Notes: generated by a model from the letters alone, not told the origin. DNA of 64,000 nucleotides from JADJSS01 sp046329815 (GCA_046329815.1 JAXLTY010000001.1:1240001-1304000); one strand, 5' to 3'; numbered from the stretch's first letter, positions 1-8,295 are shown. Numbers and translations are program-made.

Positions 1-329
1 TAATGAAATTATTCGTAAAATTTAGATAGTCCAAGCTACCTGGTAATTGTGGCAATGCATTTAATTGGTTATTAGAACAATTTAAACCTCGTAAATTTTT
101 AAAATACTGGATACCTTGTAACGATAAAATACTTTTGTCGGATACTGTAAGTTGCCTTGCATTTACAATGCCGCTACACGTAGTATCCATCATGTCACTG
201 GCATTAAAGCAAGCAGGATATTTTGCTTTCAACGCCGCTCTGAAATTCGCATCAGGTATCATCACATACTGCGCATTTACAGCTTGCAATCCAATAACAA
301 CAAGAATAAGCAGTAAAATATTTTTTCAT
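1..329 (-). CDS. Leucine-rich-repeat secreted protein, 5' part, frameshifted at start
   Basis: The gene runs off the left edge; only about 105 codons are visible. The open frame gives a hydrophobic signal segment (LLLILVVIGLQAVNAQ), then YVMIPDANFRAALKAKYP, an LRR-cap sequence common in Bacteroidota surface proteins. LRR-like units follow (LRGLNCSNNQLNALPQLP). The natural ATG (329..327) is out of frame with it: the six-A run right after the ATG would need five As to give MKNILLLILVV. As written, the ATG frame stops after about 25 codons, and the LRR frame has a stop overlapping the ATG and no upstream start. A downstream in-frame ATG would lose the signal peptide. This is seen directly; whether it is a sequencing error, phase variation or decay is open. 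Confidence 0.7.
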
Positions 330-389
330 GGAATACATATTATGTCTCTAATATAATATAAATTTTTAAGATTCATTAAAGCCGCTATA

Positions 390-1094
390 TTATGCTACCT
401 CGTCGCTCTGTGTTTGTTTCTTCACTCTGTGCTGTCGCGGTCTGTAAACGAACTGTTTTTGTTTTGCATAATCCTGTTGATACACACGCTGCGCTGCTTT
501 GTTGATGCATGCCATCATTTTGAAACATTCATTTAAAATCACGATGCGTTCTTCCGTTGTTTTCGGTCGTTCTTTCTTAAATGATTCCTGCGAAGTATTG
601 CTTTGCTGCAATGTTGTTTTTAATGTATCTATCTCTGCTATCTCTGCGGCAGTCATGCCGTTTGCCGTCAGCTCGGTGGCATATTTTAAACACTTTTCAT
701 ACAGCTTATCCAAAAACACGATCATCTTCGCTTTGTCTTTGCGAATGCTGAGATAGTCGTTGAAACCAAACTCACCTTGCGTGGCAGCGCTGTTCGCAAA
801 TGCTTTTTCGGCAAAGTAACGCACGTCTTTATATTTGCCGCGTGCACGGTCCATTAGCTTCGCCACTTCTTCCGTTTTCTGTGCCTGCTGCGAACGTATG
901 ACATAATCTGCGCCGGCAACTTCGGCAGCATCAATAGCCAGCATAAACTGGTCGGCGTACGCCACAGTCATCGTGGTGTCGTACGCGGTAAATAAGCCGA
1001 TCTCACTCAAAAAGAAATGATGTGTGACGCGCGCGATGCTCACCATCATGGCATCTGCGCCTCTGTACACTCTGCCGATTTTCTTAGTTTCCAT
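390..1094 (-). CDS. Hypothetical protein, 234 aa, largely helical
   Basis: I do not recognise a named family. The product has no signal peptide and no membrane segment. It is rich in Ala, Lys, Gln and Glu, looks mostly alpha-helical and ends in a basic tail (RPRQHRVKKQTQSDEVA). The start is METKKIGRVYRG at 1094. The coding strand uses more GC-rich codons than the intergenic DNA on either side, which supports real coding. It stands alone: the next gene on the left is the LRR protein and on the right is about 750 bp of gene-free repeat DNA. It may belong to an uncharacterised multi-copy family, but nothing in the sequence gives a function. Confidence 0.72.
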   Translation of the reverse strand: METKKIGRVYRGADAMMVSIARVTHHFFLSEIGLFTAYDTTMTVAYADQFMLAIDAAEVAGADYVIRSQQAQKTEEVAKLMDRARGKYKDVRYFAEKAFANSAATQGEFGFNDYLSIRKDKAKMIVFLDKLYEKCLKYATELTANGMTAAEIAEIDTLKTTLQQSNTSQESFKKERPKTTEERIVILNECFKMMACINKAAQRVYQQDYAKQKQFVYRPRQHRVKKQTQSDEVA

Positions 1095-1238
1095 AGTTTT
1101 ATTGCTTAAATGGTTTTAATCATATACTAAAATAGTTATTTTTTTGAATTCATTAAACTATTTAAGATAATACATTTAAACTTTAGTAAAAATATGTTGA
1201 TAAATGTGCCTTGTCGCCGATTTTTTATTGCCGGATGC

Positions 1239-1702
1239 TGAATGTTTATTCTATTCCGGTAAATGTTTAATATATTCCTTTACATGTTTATTATTTTACA
1301 TGTAATGCTCATATTCTTTTATTCAATGTCTAATTAATTCCACATATTGCTTATTGTCTGCCATGCAATGTTTAGTACATTCCATATTGTGTTTGAATAG
1401 TTATATGTAATGCTTAATCTGTTCCACTGAATGTTTATTATATTCCACTGAATATTTAATATGTTCCACAAGTGGAACATATTAAATATTCAGCAGAACA
1501 GACCATGCTAAATATGGAATGTATTGTGCATTCAACGGAATGAGTATTGCTCTGCATAGAATATCATAAGCACTACATGGAACAGCTTAAGCACAGCATG
1601 AATTATATCAGGCACTGCATAATACACTATTTACCAAACATAGAATATTTTAAGCATTCAATGGAATAATATAAACACTGCATGGAACAATACATGCACT
1701 CA
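1239..1702. repeat. Inverted pair of 21-bp degenerate tandem arrays (11 + 2 nt + 11 units)
   Basis: The 748-bp gap between two minus-strand genes holds no plausible gene. Aligning it shows a strict 21-bp period. Eleven units run from 1239 to 1469 (core AATGTTTAATATATTCC on the plus strand), a 2-nt centre is at 1470-1471, and eleven units of opposite orientation run from 1472 to 1702 (core ATGGAA, variable middle, then AAGCACTGC or similar). Spacing stays exactly 21 bp although units differ at many positions. Read outward from the centre, each unit resembles a codon heptad M-E-Y-I-K-H-S, but in-frame stops break both arms. Flanks 1095-1238 and 1703-1786 show nothing else. Confidence 0.85.
1448..1493. 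repeat. Perfect 22-bp-arm palindrome at the centre of the 21-bp array
   Basis: Arms 1448-1469 and 1472-1493 are exact reverse complements around the dinucleotide AA. The innermost bases are TGTTCCAC-AA-GTGGAACA. The palindrome joins the two oppositely oriented 21-bp arrays and is the only place where the arms match perfectly; other units match only in consensus. It could form a cruciform or an RNA hairpin. There is no T-run, so it does not look like a terminator. Confidence 0.85.
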
Positions 1703-1786
1703 GCGACAAACGGTAAAATAAAGCTGGCAACCATCAAAATTTTAAAAACATGGATGGTCGTTAAACAGTAACGCTTTAAAACAAAA

Positions 1787-1812
1787 AAACCGAACACTTG
1801 CGTGTTCGGTTT
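1787..1812 (-). terminator. Rho-independent terminator of the atp operon
   Basis: An 11-bp perfect stem (AAACCGAACAC / GTGTTCGGTTT) with loop TTGC lies 30 bp past the atpG stop. On the minus strand the stem is followed by a T-run (complement of the A-run at 1781-1789). Confidence 0.88.
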
Positions 1813-1842
1813 GGTATATATAAAGTTGGTTGATGCCTGTTA

Positions 1843-2733
1843 TTAACCGTTGCTCAATGCTGCCGCACCAGAAACGATCTCTGTCAACTCGGTAGTGATC
1901 GCCGCCTGACGGGCGCGGTTGTACATAATGTTCAATGATTTCAATAACTCGTTCGCGTTCTCTGTCGCTTTGTCCATCGCCGTCATACGCGCGCCGTGTT
2001 CAGAAGCATTAGAGTCTAATAAATAACGGAAGAATTGTGTTTTCAAAATCTTAGGAACCAGGTCTTTCAAAATAGTTTGCTGATTCGGCTCAAAAATATA
2101 ATCTGCTTTGCTTTTCGCAGCGCCTTTTTCCGGTACAATTGTTTTTATCGGTAAAAACTGCTCTGTTGTAGGAATTTGTGTAGCCGCATTTTTGAACTGA
2201 CCGTACACCACTTCTACCACATCGTATTCTTTTTGCTCAAACGCGTACATGATGAACTCCGCCGCTTTCGATGCATTTTCAAACGTTAAGCTGTTGTATA
2301 AACCGGCGAAATCGTTGTTCAGTTTTATTTTAGAAGATTTGAAGGCATCGTATCCTTTTTTACCAATCGTCAGGAATTGTACTTTTCCTTTTGCCGCTAA
2401 TTCCGGATATTTTTCGTTCAGCAATACTTTCGCAGATTTCACCGTGTTCGCGTTGAAACCGCCGGCCAAACCTTTATCTGAAGTAATTACTACTACTAAT
2501 ACTTTATTGATTGGACGCTGAACCGCAAACGGCGAACTCATTTCAGCACCTAAGTTCGAAGCGATGTTTTGCAACACGCTGTTCAGTTGGTCTGCATACG
2601 GACGAATCTGCACGATGCGCTCGGTCGCTTTTCTCAACTTAGCAGCCGATACCATTTTCATAGCTTTAGTGATCTGTGTCGTTGACTTCACAGATGCCAT
2701 TCTCAATCGTACTTCTTTTAAATTTGCGCCCAT
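1843..2733 (-). CDS. atpG: ATP synthase F1 gamma subunit
   Basis: The gamma subunit is the central rotor shaft that couples proton flow through Fo to the alpha/beta catalytic hexamer. The N-terminus MGANLKEVRLRMASVKSTTQITKAMKMV matches the family (written here only as the start region); the C-terminal helix carries the conserved NRARQAAITTELTEIVSGAAAL stretch. At 296 residues it has normal length. It is the last gene of the operon on the minus strand, 85 bp after atpA, and a strong terminator follows. No beta or epsilon gene follows; atpD and atpC must be elsewhere, an arrangement common in Bacteroidota. Confidence 0.97.
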   Translation of the reverse strand: MGANLKEVRLRMASVKSTTQITKAMKMVSAAKLRKATERIVQIRPYADQLNSVLQNIASNLGAEMSSPFAVQRPINKVLVVVITSDKGLAGGFNANTVKSAKVLLNEKYPELAAKGKVQFLTIGKKGYDAFKSSKIKLNNDFAGLYNSLTFENASKAAEFIMYAFEQKEYDVVEVVYGQFKNAATQIPTTEQFLPIKTIVPEKGAAKSKADYIFEPNQQTILKDLVPKILKTQFFRYLLDSNASEHGARMTAMDKATENANELLKSLNIMYNRARQAAITTELTEIVSGAAALSNG

Positions 2734-2754
2734 TTTTAGATAGTCTTTTTAGTT

Positions 2755-2818
2755 GTGAGTCGTGAGTCGTGAGTTTGTATTAAATACTAATGACTTACGA
2801 CTCATCACTTACGACTTA
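2755..2818. repeat. Inverted 7-bp-period repeats between atpA and atpG
   Basis: Three direct heptamers (TGTGAGT, CGTGAGT, CGTGAGT) at 2755-2775 face four heptamers of inverted sense (TGACTTA, CGACTCA, TCACTTA, CGACTTA) at 2791-2818. A 15-bp AT-rich spacer lies between them. Transcribed RNA could fold into a long imperfect hairpin between the alpha and gamma cistrons. It abuts the atpA stop codon. The same 7-bp rhythm occurs at four other gene boundaries in this window. Confidence 0.75.
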
Positions 2819-4396
2819 TTATGCGTATGCTCCTTCCATAGATTTTGCTAATGCTTCTACTTTTCCGGTAGCTTCATCACCTAATCCGCCTTTTTTAAAT
2901 TCTGCCAATACTTCAGGATGTTTCGCTTCCAAAGCTGATAAGAAATCGCTTTCAAAGTCTTTCACTTTTTCTACCGCGATGTTTCTCAATAAACCTTTAG
3001 AACCTAAGTAGATGATGGCTACTTGTTTTTCTACCGTTACCGGTGAGTATTGTGGTTGTTTTAAGATCTCAACGTTACGTTTACCTTTGTCGATTACCGC
3101 TTTTGTTGCAGCATCTAAGTCAGAACCGAATTTCGCGAATGCTTCCAACTCACGGAATTGCGCCTGGTCTAATTTCAAGGTACCTGCTACTTTTTTCATC
3201 GATTTGATCTGCGCGTTACCACCCACACGTGATACCGAGATACCTACGTTGATTGCAGGACGCACACCAGCGTTGAATAAGTTCGCCTCTAAGAATATCT
3301 GTCCGTCTGTAATTGAAATTACGTTCGTTGGAATATAAGCAGAAACGTCACCAGCTTGTGTTTCGATAATTGGTAATGCAGTTAAAGAACCGCCGCCTTT
3401 TACTTTTCCTTTTAATGATTCCGGTAAATCGTTCATCGTTTGAGCGATCTCGTCGTTGTTAATTACTTTCGCAGCACGCTCTAATAAACGTGAGTGTAAG
3501 TAGAATACGTCACCAGGATATGCTTCACGTCCAGGAGGTCTTTTTAACAATAATGAAACCTCACGGTAAGCCACTGCTTGTTTAGATAAATCATCATAAA
3601 CGATCAATGCCGGACGACCGGTGTCTCTGAAGAATTCGCCAATTGCAGCGCCTGCGAACGGTGCGTAGAACTGGATAGGAGCCGGATCGGATGCGTTTGC
3701 CGCAACGATAACCGTATATGCCATAGCGCCGTTTTCCTGTAATGTTTGCGCAATGTTCGCCACTGTAGAGGCCTTTTGACCGCATGCTACATAGATACAG
3801 AATACAGGTTCGCCTCTGTCGTAAAATTCTTTTTGATTGATGATAGTATCGATCGCGATAGCCGTTTTACCAGTCTGACGGTCACCGATGATCAACTCAC
3901 GCTGTCCACGTCCGATTGGAATCATTGCATCAATAGATTTGATACCCGTTTGTAATGGTTCCGTTACCGGCTGACGATAGATAACACCCGGTGCTTTTCT
4001 TTCCAATGGCATCGCGAACAATTCGCCTGCGATTGGTCCTTTACCGTCGATCGGCTGACCTAATGTATTAACAACACGGCCTAACATACCTTCGCCTACG
4101 TTCAATGACGCGATTTGTCCGGTACGTTTTACGCTGTCACCTTCTTTGATTTCTTCAGAAGAACCCATCAACACCACACCTACATTGTCTTCTTCTAAGT
4201 TCAACGCGATTGCACGCATACCGTTAGCGAACTCTACCAACTCACCTGCTTTTACCTGCGATAAGCCGTACACACGAGCGATACCGTCACCTACTTGCAA
4301 TACGGTTCCAACTTCTTCCAGTTGTGCTTCTGTCGAAACGTTTCCTAACTGTTGACGCAGTATAGCTGAGATTTCGTCTGGTCTTACTTCTACCAT
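2819..4396 (-). CDS. atpA: ATP synthase F1 alpha subunit
   Basis: This is the regulatory nucleotide-binding subunit of the F1 hexamer. The Walker A motif GDRQTGKTAI, the ATP-synthase alpha/beta signature region (around PAINVGISVSRVG) and the N-terminal beta-barrel start VEVRPDEISAILRQQL are all visible. At 525 residues it has standard length. It lies 15 bp downstream of atpH and is followed by a heptamer-repeat spacer before atpG. Confidence 0.98.
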   Translation of the reverse strand: MVEVRPDEISAILRQQLGNVSTEAQLEEVGTVLQVGDGIARVYGLSQVKAGELVEFANGMRAIALNLEEDNVGVVLMGSSEEIKEGDSVKRTGQIASLNVGEGMLGRVVNTLGQPIDGKGPIAGELFAMPLERKAPGVIYRQPVTEPLQTGIKSIDAMIPIGRGQRELIIGDRQTGKTAIAIDTIINQKEFYDRGEPVFCIYVACGQKASTVANIAQTLQENGAMAYTVIVAANASDPAPIQFYAPFAGAAIGEFFRDTGRPALIVYDDLSKQAVAYREVSLLLKRPPGREAYPGDVFYLHSRLLERAAKVINNDEIAQTMNDLPESLKGKVKGGGSLTALPIIETQAGDVSAYIPTNVISITDGQIFLEANLFNAGVRPAINVGISVSRVGGNAQIKSMKKVAGTLKLDQAQFRELEAFAKFGSDLDAATKAVIDKGKRNVEILKQPQYSPVTVEKQVAIIYLGSKGLLRNIAVEKVKDFESDFLSALEAKHPEVLAEFKKGGLGDEATGKVEALAKSMEGAYA

Positions 4397-4411
4397 TTTA
4401 TTTAATTTATC

Positions 4412-4954
4412 TTAGTTTAAAGAAATTCCTGTTTTTATTTTATTCAATTTATGCAGCACTGAATTATCATATTGTTTGTCGCCAAAGTTGATGATAAAGC
4501 CACCTAAAATCGATTCGTCCACTTTTTTATTGATTTTTACATTTGGGAAACCTGATTGCGCTTTGATGAAGCTACTGATCTTTTGCTCATTCGCTGCATC
4601 TAACTCAGTCGCTGTGATTACAGTTACTTCAGAGATTCCTTTGAAATTATTGTACAACTTGAAGAAAGCAGCCAATACATCTTGTATGTATGTTTCTCTT
4701 CCTTGCTGAATCAATAATTGTAAAAATTGTTTAGTGATATCGCTGATCTTGCCGCCGAATATTTCGGTAGTGATCGCTTGTTTTTTAGATGCACGTATAA
4801 TCGGACTTTTATACATGGCTTTCAATTCTTTGCTTGAAGCAACTGCAGCACTGATTACATTCAAATCCGCAAAAACCGCATCCAATGTGCCTTTTTGAGT
4901 GGCTTCATCAAATAACGATTTCGCGTATCTTATGGATATTTTTTCCGCTGACAT
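4412..4954 (-). CDS. atpH: ATP synthase F1 delta subunit (OSCP)
   Basis: Delta is a peripheral-stalk subunit that links the b subunit to the top of F1. The N-terminal MSAEKISIRYAKSLFDEA and the C-terminal region ILGGFIINFGDKQYDNSV (family pattern GG..i..gd...D.S) are typical. At 180 residues it has normal length. Its ATG shares one base with the atpF stop codon (TAATG), so translation of the two is probably coupled. Confidence 0.96.
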   Translation of the reverse strand: MSAEKISIRYAKSLFDEATQKGTLDAVFADLNVISAAVASSKELKAMYKSPIIRASKKQAITTEIFGGKISDITKQFLQLLIQQGRETYIQDVLAAFFKLYNNFKGISEVTVITATELDAANEQKISSFIKAQSGFPNVKINKKVDESILGGFIINFGDKQYDNSVLHKLNKIKTGISLN

Positions 4955-5472
4955 TAGTTTACATTAATTTTTTCAACCAAAGAATTGATATATGCCTGGT
5001 GCTCTTTTGAAGAATCTAATTCTTTACCGATCACTTTTTGCGCGATTTCTAAAGACAATTTGCTTACTTCATTTTTCACTTCAGCTAAAGCCGCTTTTTT
5101 CTGAGCATCGATCTCTACTTTCGCGTCTGCTACGATTTTCGTAGCTTCCTCTTTCGCTCTGGTATGCGCTTCCGCAATGATAGATTCTTTAACGTCTTTC
5201 GCTTCTTTCAAAATTTTCGCGCTTTCGTCGCGTGCTTCTTTCAACAACGCAGCATTATCCGATTGCAATTGCTGCATTTCGTTTTTTGCTTTGTCGGCTG
5301 CTGAAAGCGCATCTTCGATCGTGCGTTCTCTGTCTTTGATCGCTTTTACGATTGGTTTGAAAGCGAATTTGCTCATCAGGAACCAAAACAATAAAAAGAT
5401 CACTGTTGTCCAAAATAGCAAACCCAAATCGGGCAAGATTAAACTCATTGGATCAAATGCTAAAATATGCAT
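4954..5472 (-). CDS. atpF: ATP synthase Fo b subunit
   Basis: The b subunit forms the outer stalk that holds F1 to the membrane. One N-terminal membrane helix (GLLFWTTVIFLLFWFLM) is followed by a long charged helix rich in Ala, Lys and Glu that reads as a coiled coil to the C-terminus. The first ATG (5472) gives MHILAFDPMSLILPDLG. A second ATG at 5448 (MSLILPDLG) is equally plausible and closer to family N-termini. It overlaps atpH by one base and lies about 50 bp after atpE. Confidence 0.95.
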   Translation of the reverse strand: MHILAFDPMSLILPDLGLLFWTTVIFLLFWFLMSKFAFKPIVKAIKDRERTIEDALSAADKAKNEMQQLQSDNAALLKEARDESAKILKEAKDVKESIIAEAHTRAKEEATKIVADAKVEIDAQKKAALAEVKNEVSKLSLEIAQKVIGKELDSSKEHQAYINSLVEKINVN

Positions 5473-5524
5473 ACGATACAGTTTTAATTACCAAAATGGT
5501 AAGTTACTCGCTTAAAGCGAAATA

Positions 5525-5734
5525 TTATTTCATCAAGAAAGAGAAGATAATAGCGATCAATGCCGCACCTTCTACTAATGCTGCTGCTAAGATCATAGCA
5601 CCTCTGATATCACCAGATGCTTCCGGTTGACGAGCGATAGCTTGTGTAGCGTTACCACCGATTAAACCAATTCCGATACCTGCTCCTAAAGCTGCTAAAC
5701 CTGCTCCTAGTGCTGCGATTCCTGTAATTTCCAT
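5525..5734 (-). CDS. atpE: ATP synthase Fo c subunit
   Basis: This small 69-residue hairpin protein forms the proton-driven rotor ring. Two glycine/alanine-rich membrane helices flank the polar loop ARQPEASGDIRG. The ion-binding carboxylate sits in helix 2 (ALVEGAAL). No extra polar ligands typical of sodium-type rings were noticed, so a proton ring is likely. It lies between atpB and atpF with gaps of about 35 and 52 bp. Confidence 0.97.
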   Translation of the reverse strand: MEITGIAALGAGLAALGAGIGIGLIGGNATQAIARQPEASGDIRGAMILAAALVEGAALIAIIFSFLMK

Positions 5735-5769
5735 AACTAAAAAATTTAATGTTTTGTAAAAATGATTTA

Positions 5770-6921
5770 TTAATGATGTTCGTGTTCTTCCACTGCTGCT
5801 CCGATAAAAATAGAAGTCAACAAAGTGAAAACATATGCCTGTAAAAATGCTACAAATAATTCCATTGCATTTACGAATAATACAATTGGAATTGCCATAC
5901 CGCCACCTAATGATGCGCCACCAACACTTTGTCCCATTTTACCGAAAATGAAAATTAAACTTACGATACTTAAGATCGCGATGTGACCGCCTGTGATGTT
6001 ACCAAACAAACGCAGCATTAATGCGATTGGTTTGATAAATAAACCTACGATCTCAACCGGTGTTAAAATTACTAAAACCCATTTCGGAACGCCAGGCATT
6101 GCGAAGATGTGGCCCCAATAGCTTTTGTTACCGTTGATGTTGATGATGATAAATGCGATGATCGCCAAAACGAATGTAAATGCGATATTTCCGGATGCGT
6201 TCGCACTACCCGGAAAGAATGGTATTAAACCAATTAAGTTATTGATTAAAATAAAGAAGAAAACCGATAACAAGAACGGTACGAATTTTTCATATTTCGG
6301 TCCGATATTCAATTTAATTACATCGTCAACTAAATAGTTGATGATCGGCTCTAAAGCAGACTGCATGCCTTTTGGTGCTTTTGTATTGTCTTTTGCGTAA
6401 GCACGAGCAACACCAATTAAAACAATTGCTAAAACCAAGAAACCAATTAATGACGTAAATACGTTTTTAGTGATAGAAAGATCGATAAATTTAGAAGAAT
6501 CGTTTGCTGTAAAGTAGCTAACGATATTTGCGCTTCTGTTTCCAGTTGCTGCATCTACTACACGTCCACTGTGTTCATCTAACTTGAAGCCATCTACTTC
6601 TTTTTCGCCACCTTCGAACTCAGCAGAAGAAAAGAAAGATAATTTGCCATCGCGCAACAAGATGCAAGGCAAATGCAAAGAATAGTGATTGTGACCAATA
6701 GTGGCAATATGGAATTCATTTGCGTCTGCCACGTGATTCATGATGTGTTCTACCACTTCTGCAGAAGCATCTTCTTTAGGTTCTGCTTTTGCTTCTGTTG
6801 CTCCTTCAACTGAAGTTGCGGTAGCTGATTCAGTTGCAGCAACCGGTTCAACGTTTGCGAAACTTACCGTTGTAAACAGTACAAAGCAGAAAATAGTAAA
6901 TATGCGTGAGAATTTTGTCAT
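5770..6921 (-). CDS. atpB: ATP synthase Fo a subunit with long N-terminal extension
   Basis: Subunit a is the proton half-channel stator. The essential arginine is in LMLRLFGN. The C-terminal half is a normal a subunit, with several membrane helices and a His-rich tail EEHEHH. The N-terminal part is unusual: a cleavable-looking signal (MTKFSRIFTIFCFVLFTTVSFA), then roughly 100 polar residues containing VEHIMNHVADANEFH, then the first channel helix. Such extensions are known in Bacteroidota. I chose the ATG at 6921: the frame opens at 6954, but a promoter -7 element at 6942-6949 lies inside that longer reading, and the signal peptide starts at 6921. It is the first gene of the operon. Confidence 0.95.
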   Translation of the reverse strand: MTKFSRIFTIFCFVLFTTVSFANVEPVAATESATATSVEGATEAKAEPKEDASAEVVEHIMNHVADANEFHIATIGHNHYSLHLPCILLRDGKLSFFSSAEFEGGEKEVDGFKLDEHSGRVVDAATGNRSANIVSYFTANDSSKFIDLSITKNVFTSLIGFLVLAIVLIGVARAYAKDNTKAPKGMQSALEPIINYLVDDVIKLNIGPKYEKFVPFLLSVFFFILINNLIGLIPFFPGSANASGNIAFTFVLAIIAFIIININGNKSYWGHIFAMPGVPKWVLVILTPVEIVGLFIKPIALMLRLFGNITGGHIAILSIVSLIFIFGKMGQSVGGASLGGGMAIPIVLFVNAMELFVAFLQAYVFTLLTSIFIGAAVEEHEHH

Positions 6922-6941
6922 TTGCCTTTTAAAATGCGGTG

Positions 6942-6949
6942 CAAATATA
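6942..6949 (-). promoter_or_regulatory. Promoter -7 element of the atp operon
   Basis: TATATTTG on the minus strand matches the Bacteroidota TAnnTTTG element and lies about 21 bp upstream of the atpB ATG. No clear TTG was found at the -33 distance, so this rests on the -7 box alone. Confidence 0.5.
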
Positions 6950-7009
6950 CACATTTAAAGCCCTATTTTTTAATAAGCAGCAAATTAAATGTGTGTTAAG
7001 TAGAAATAA

Positions 7010-7037
7010 AAAAGCTGCAATTTGAATTGCAGCTTTT
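7010..7037 (-). terminator. Rho-independent terminator of the susCD operon
   Basis: A perfect 13-bp stem AAAAGCTGCAATT / AATTGCAGCTTTT with a 2-nt loop TG lies 26 bp past the last lipoprotein gene. It has A/T tails on both sides and insulates that operon from atpB. Confidence 0.88.
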
Positions 7038-7063
7038 GACTGTTGGTTTTAGAAAGTATATTT

Positions 7064-7573
7064 CTAATCATGTCTATCTTCAGGCCATCCAGTATCTTTG
7101 TATCCTTTAAGGATATAATGAACTCCCGGATCATCGTCAGTTTCCAAAACGATTCTAATACTATCAGTTACATGATTTGAAGGTGAGTTTGTAGCATTCT
7201 TGAATATCTTACCTTCAATTAAGGTATTTGTTTCTGTTGAATCTATTACATCAAAAATTCTTTTATTTGTAATAAAGCTCGTAGAAGCATAATCAATAGG
7301 TACTATGGCTTTCTTAAAAAATAACCCAACATGAGTTAAATCAATTAATAATTCTGTACTAATATTTTTTGAGGTATTGGAAGTCGTCATTGCTCCTTCA
7401 ATATCTGTAAAATTAAAGATAATAGTTGAGTCATCATCTTCGAACAATTGTACCCACCACTCGCCTGACATATTGACAGTTGCGGTTTTTTCTGGTTCAA
7501 ATTCTTTTTTCTTGCAAGAAGCAACTGCAATGAGAATTAAGAATATTAATGATATACGGTTCATATTTTGCAT
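7064..7573 (-). CDS. Lipoprotein, unknown function, end of the susCD operon
   Basis: This 169-residue product has a lipoprotein signal (ISLIFLILIAVASC, then KKKEFEPEK), so it should be lipid-anchored. After the lipobox, NMSGEWWVQLFEDDDSTIIFNF opens a beta-rich domain of the kind seen in lipid-anchored SusCD partners. No named family is recognised. Two in-frame ATGs, 7573 and 7564, give equally good signals. It is the fourth and last gene of the SusC-SusD transcription unit, 19 bp after the DUF5012-like lipoprotein. The context suggests surface binding of the SusCD substrate, which is inference. Confidence 0.8.
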   Translation of the reverse strand: MQNMNRISLIFLILIAVASCKKKEFEPEKTATVNMSGEWWVQLFEDDDSTIIFNFTDIEGAMTTSNTSKNISTELLIDLTHVGLFFKKAIVPIDYASTSFITNKRIFDVIDSTETNTLIEGKIFKNATNSPSNHVTDSIRIVLETDDDPGVHYILKGYKDTGWPEDRHD

Positions 7574-7592
7574 TTTTACAATTTTTACTAAA

Positions 7593-8264
7593 TTAACGTT
7601 TAAACCAATCTTTTACTCTAATTAAACCACCTGGCTGAAATAATGGTCTTATAATTGTCCAATTAATGTGCCCTGTTGCAACATCATAAGTGCCTGGTTC
7701 TGTTGTTGAAACTTGTGCTGCTCCAGCATTTTGCAATGGAACCTCAAGTGATACTCCATCTAAACAAAAGAAATAAGCGGGTATTACAGCTAAGCTACCA
7801 TTACCCCAACAATTTTCTGTATGATAAACACCTGGTGCGATTTTTTCTATATTAGAAAATGTTGTAGCTGGAGTGCCACCATTGGGTACTGTTTCATATT
7901 TACCTTCAATGTAAGCAACATCATTTGTAACGACACCAGGCAAGACTATTACAGTTCTGCTTTTGGATACTGTTATGCCATCAGTATTAGTTGCAGAGTA
8001 CACAACTTTATAAACACCAGCCTGTGCTGTATCAACTGGGTTGTCTGTGGTGTAGTCTATAGGCGTACCACCAGAAGTAACCGTAGCACCAGCATCACTA
8101 TAACTATTATTAACGATTAATGTAATTAATTCATTACCATTAATTTTTATTTCTGGCCAGTAAGTTGCTTTTGAAACTTCAGGATAATCTTTTTTGCATG
8201 CTGTGAACAGAAAGACAAAAGAAAAGAATAAGAATGAAGTAATTTTTAAGGTATTTTTTTTCAT
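7593..8264 (-). CDS. DUF5012/BT_2262-like lipoprotein with Ig-like domain
   Basis: The start at 8264 (MKKNTLKITSFLFFSFVFLFTAC) gives a classic lipoprotein signal; the frame opens at an upstream TTG. An Ig-like fold follows at about residues 40-110. It has the bacterial DUF5011/5012 pattern: a sequence around YSDAGATVTSGGTPIDYTT, then GVYKVVYSATNTDG and a final V-x-V strand. The C-terminal half is unassigned. These proteins are usually encoded right after SusD and are thought to sit on the outer surface with it. It lies 31 bp after susD and before another lipoprotein. Confidence 0.85.
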   Translation of the reverse strand: MKKNTLKITSFLFFSFVFLFTACKKDYPEVSKATYWPEIKINGNELITLIVNNSYSDAGATVTSGGTPIDYTTDNPVDTAQAGVYKVVYSATNTDGITVSKSRTVIVLPGVVTNDVAYIEGKYETVPNGGTPATTFSNIEKIAPGVYHTENCWGNGSLAVIPAYFFCLDGVSLEVPLQNAGAAQVSTTEPGTYDVATGHINWTIIRPLFQPGGLIRVKDWFKR

Positions 8265-8295
8265 ATACAATCAATTTATAAGTTTAAAGTAGATT

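Noticed and set aside
135..356. Plus-strand ORF at the left edge
   Set aside because: It is antisense to the clear LRR-coding frame and has no recognisable features.
1239..1702. CRISPR array
   Set aside because: Units of 21 bp are contiguous, degenerate and without unique spacers; polarity reverses at the centre, and no cas gene is present.
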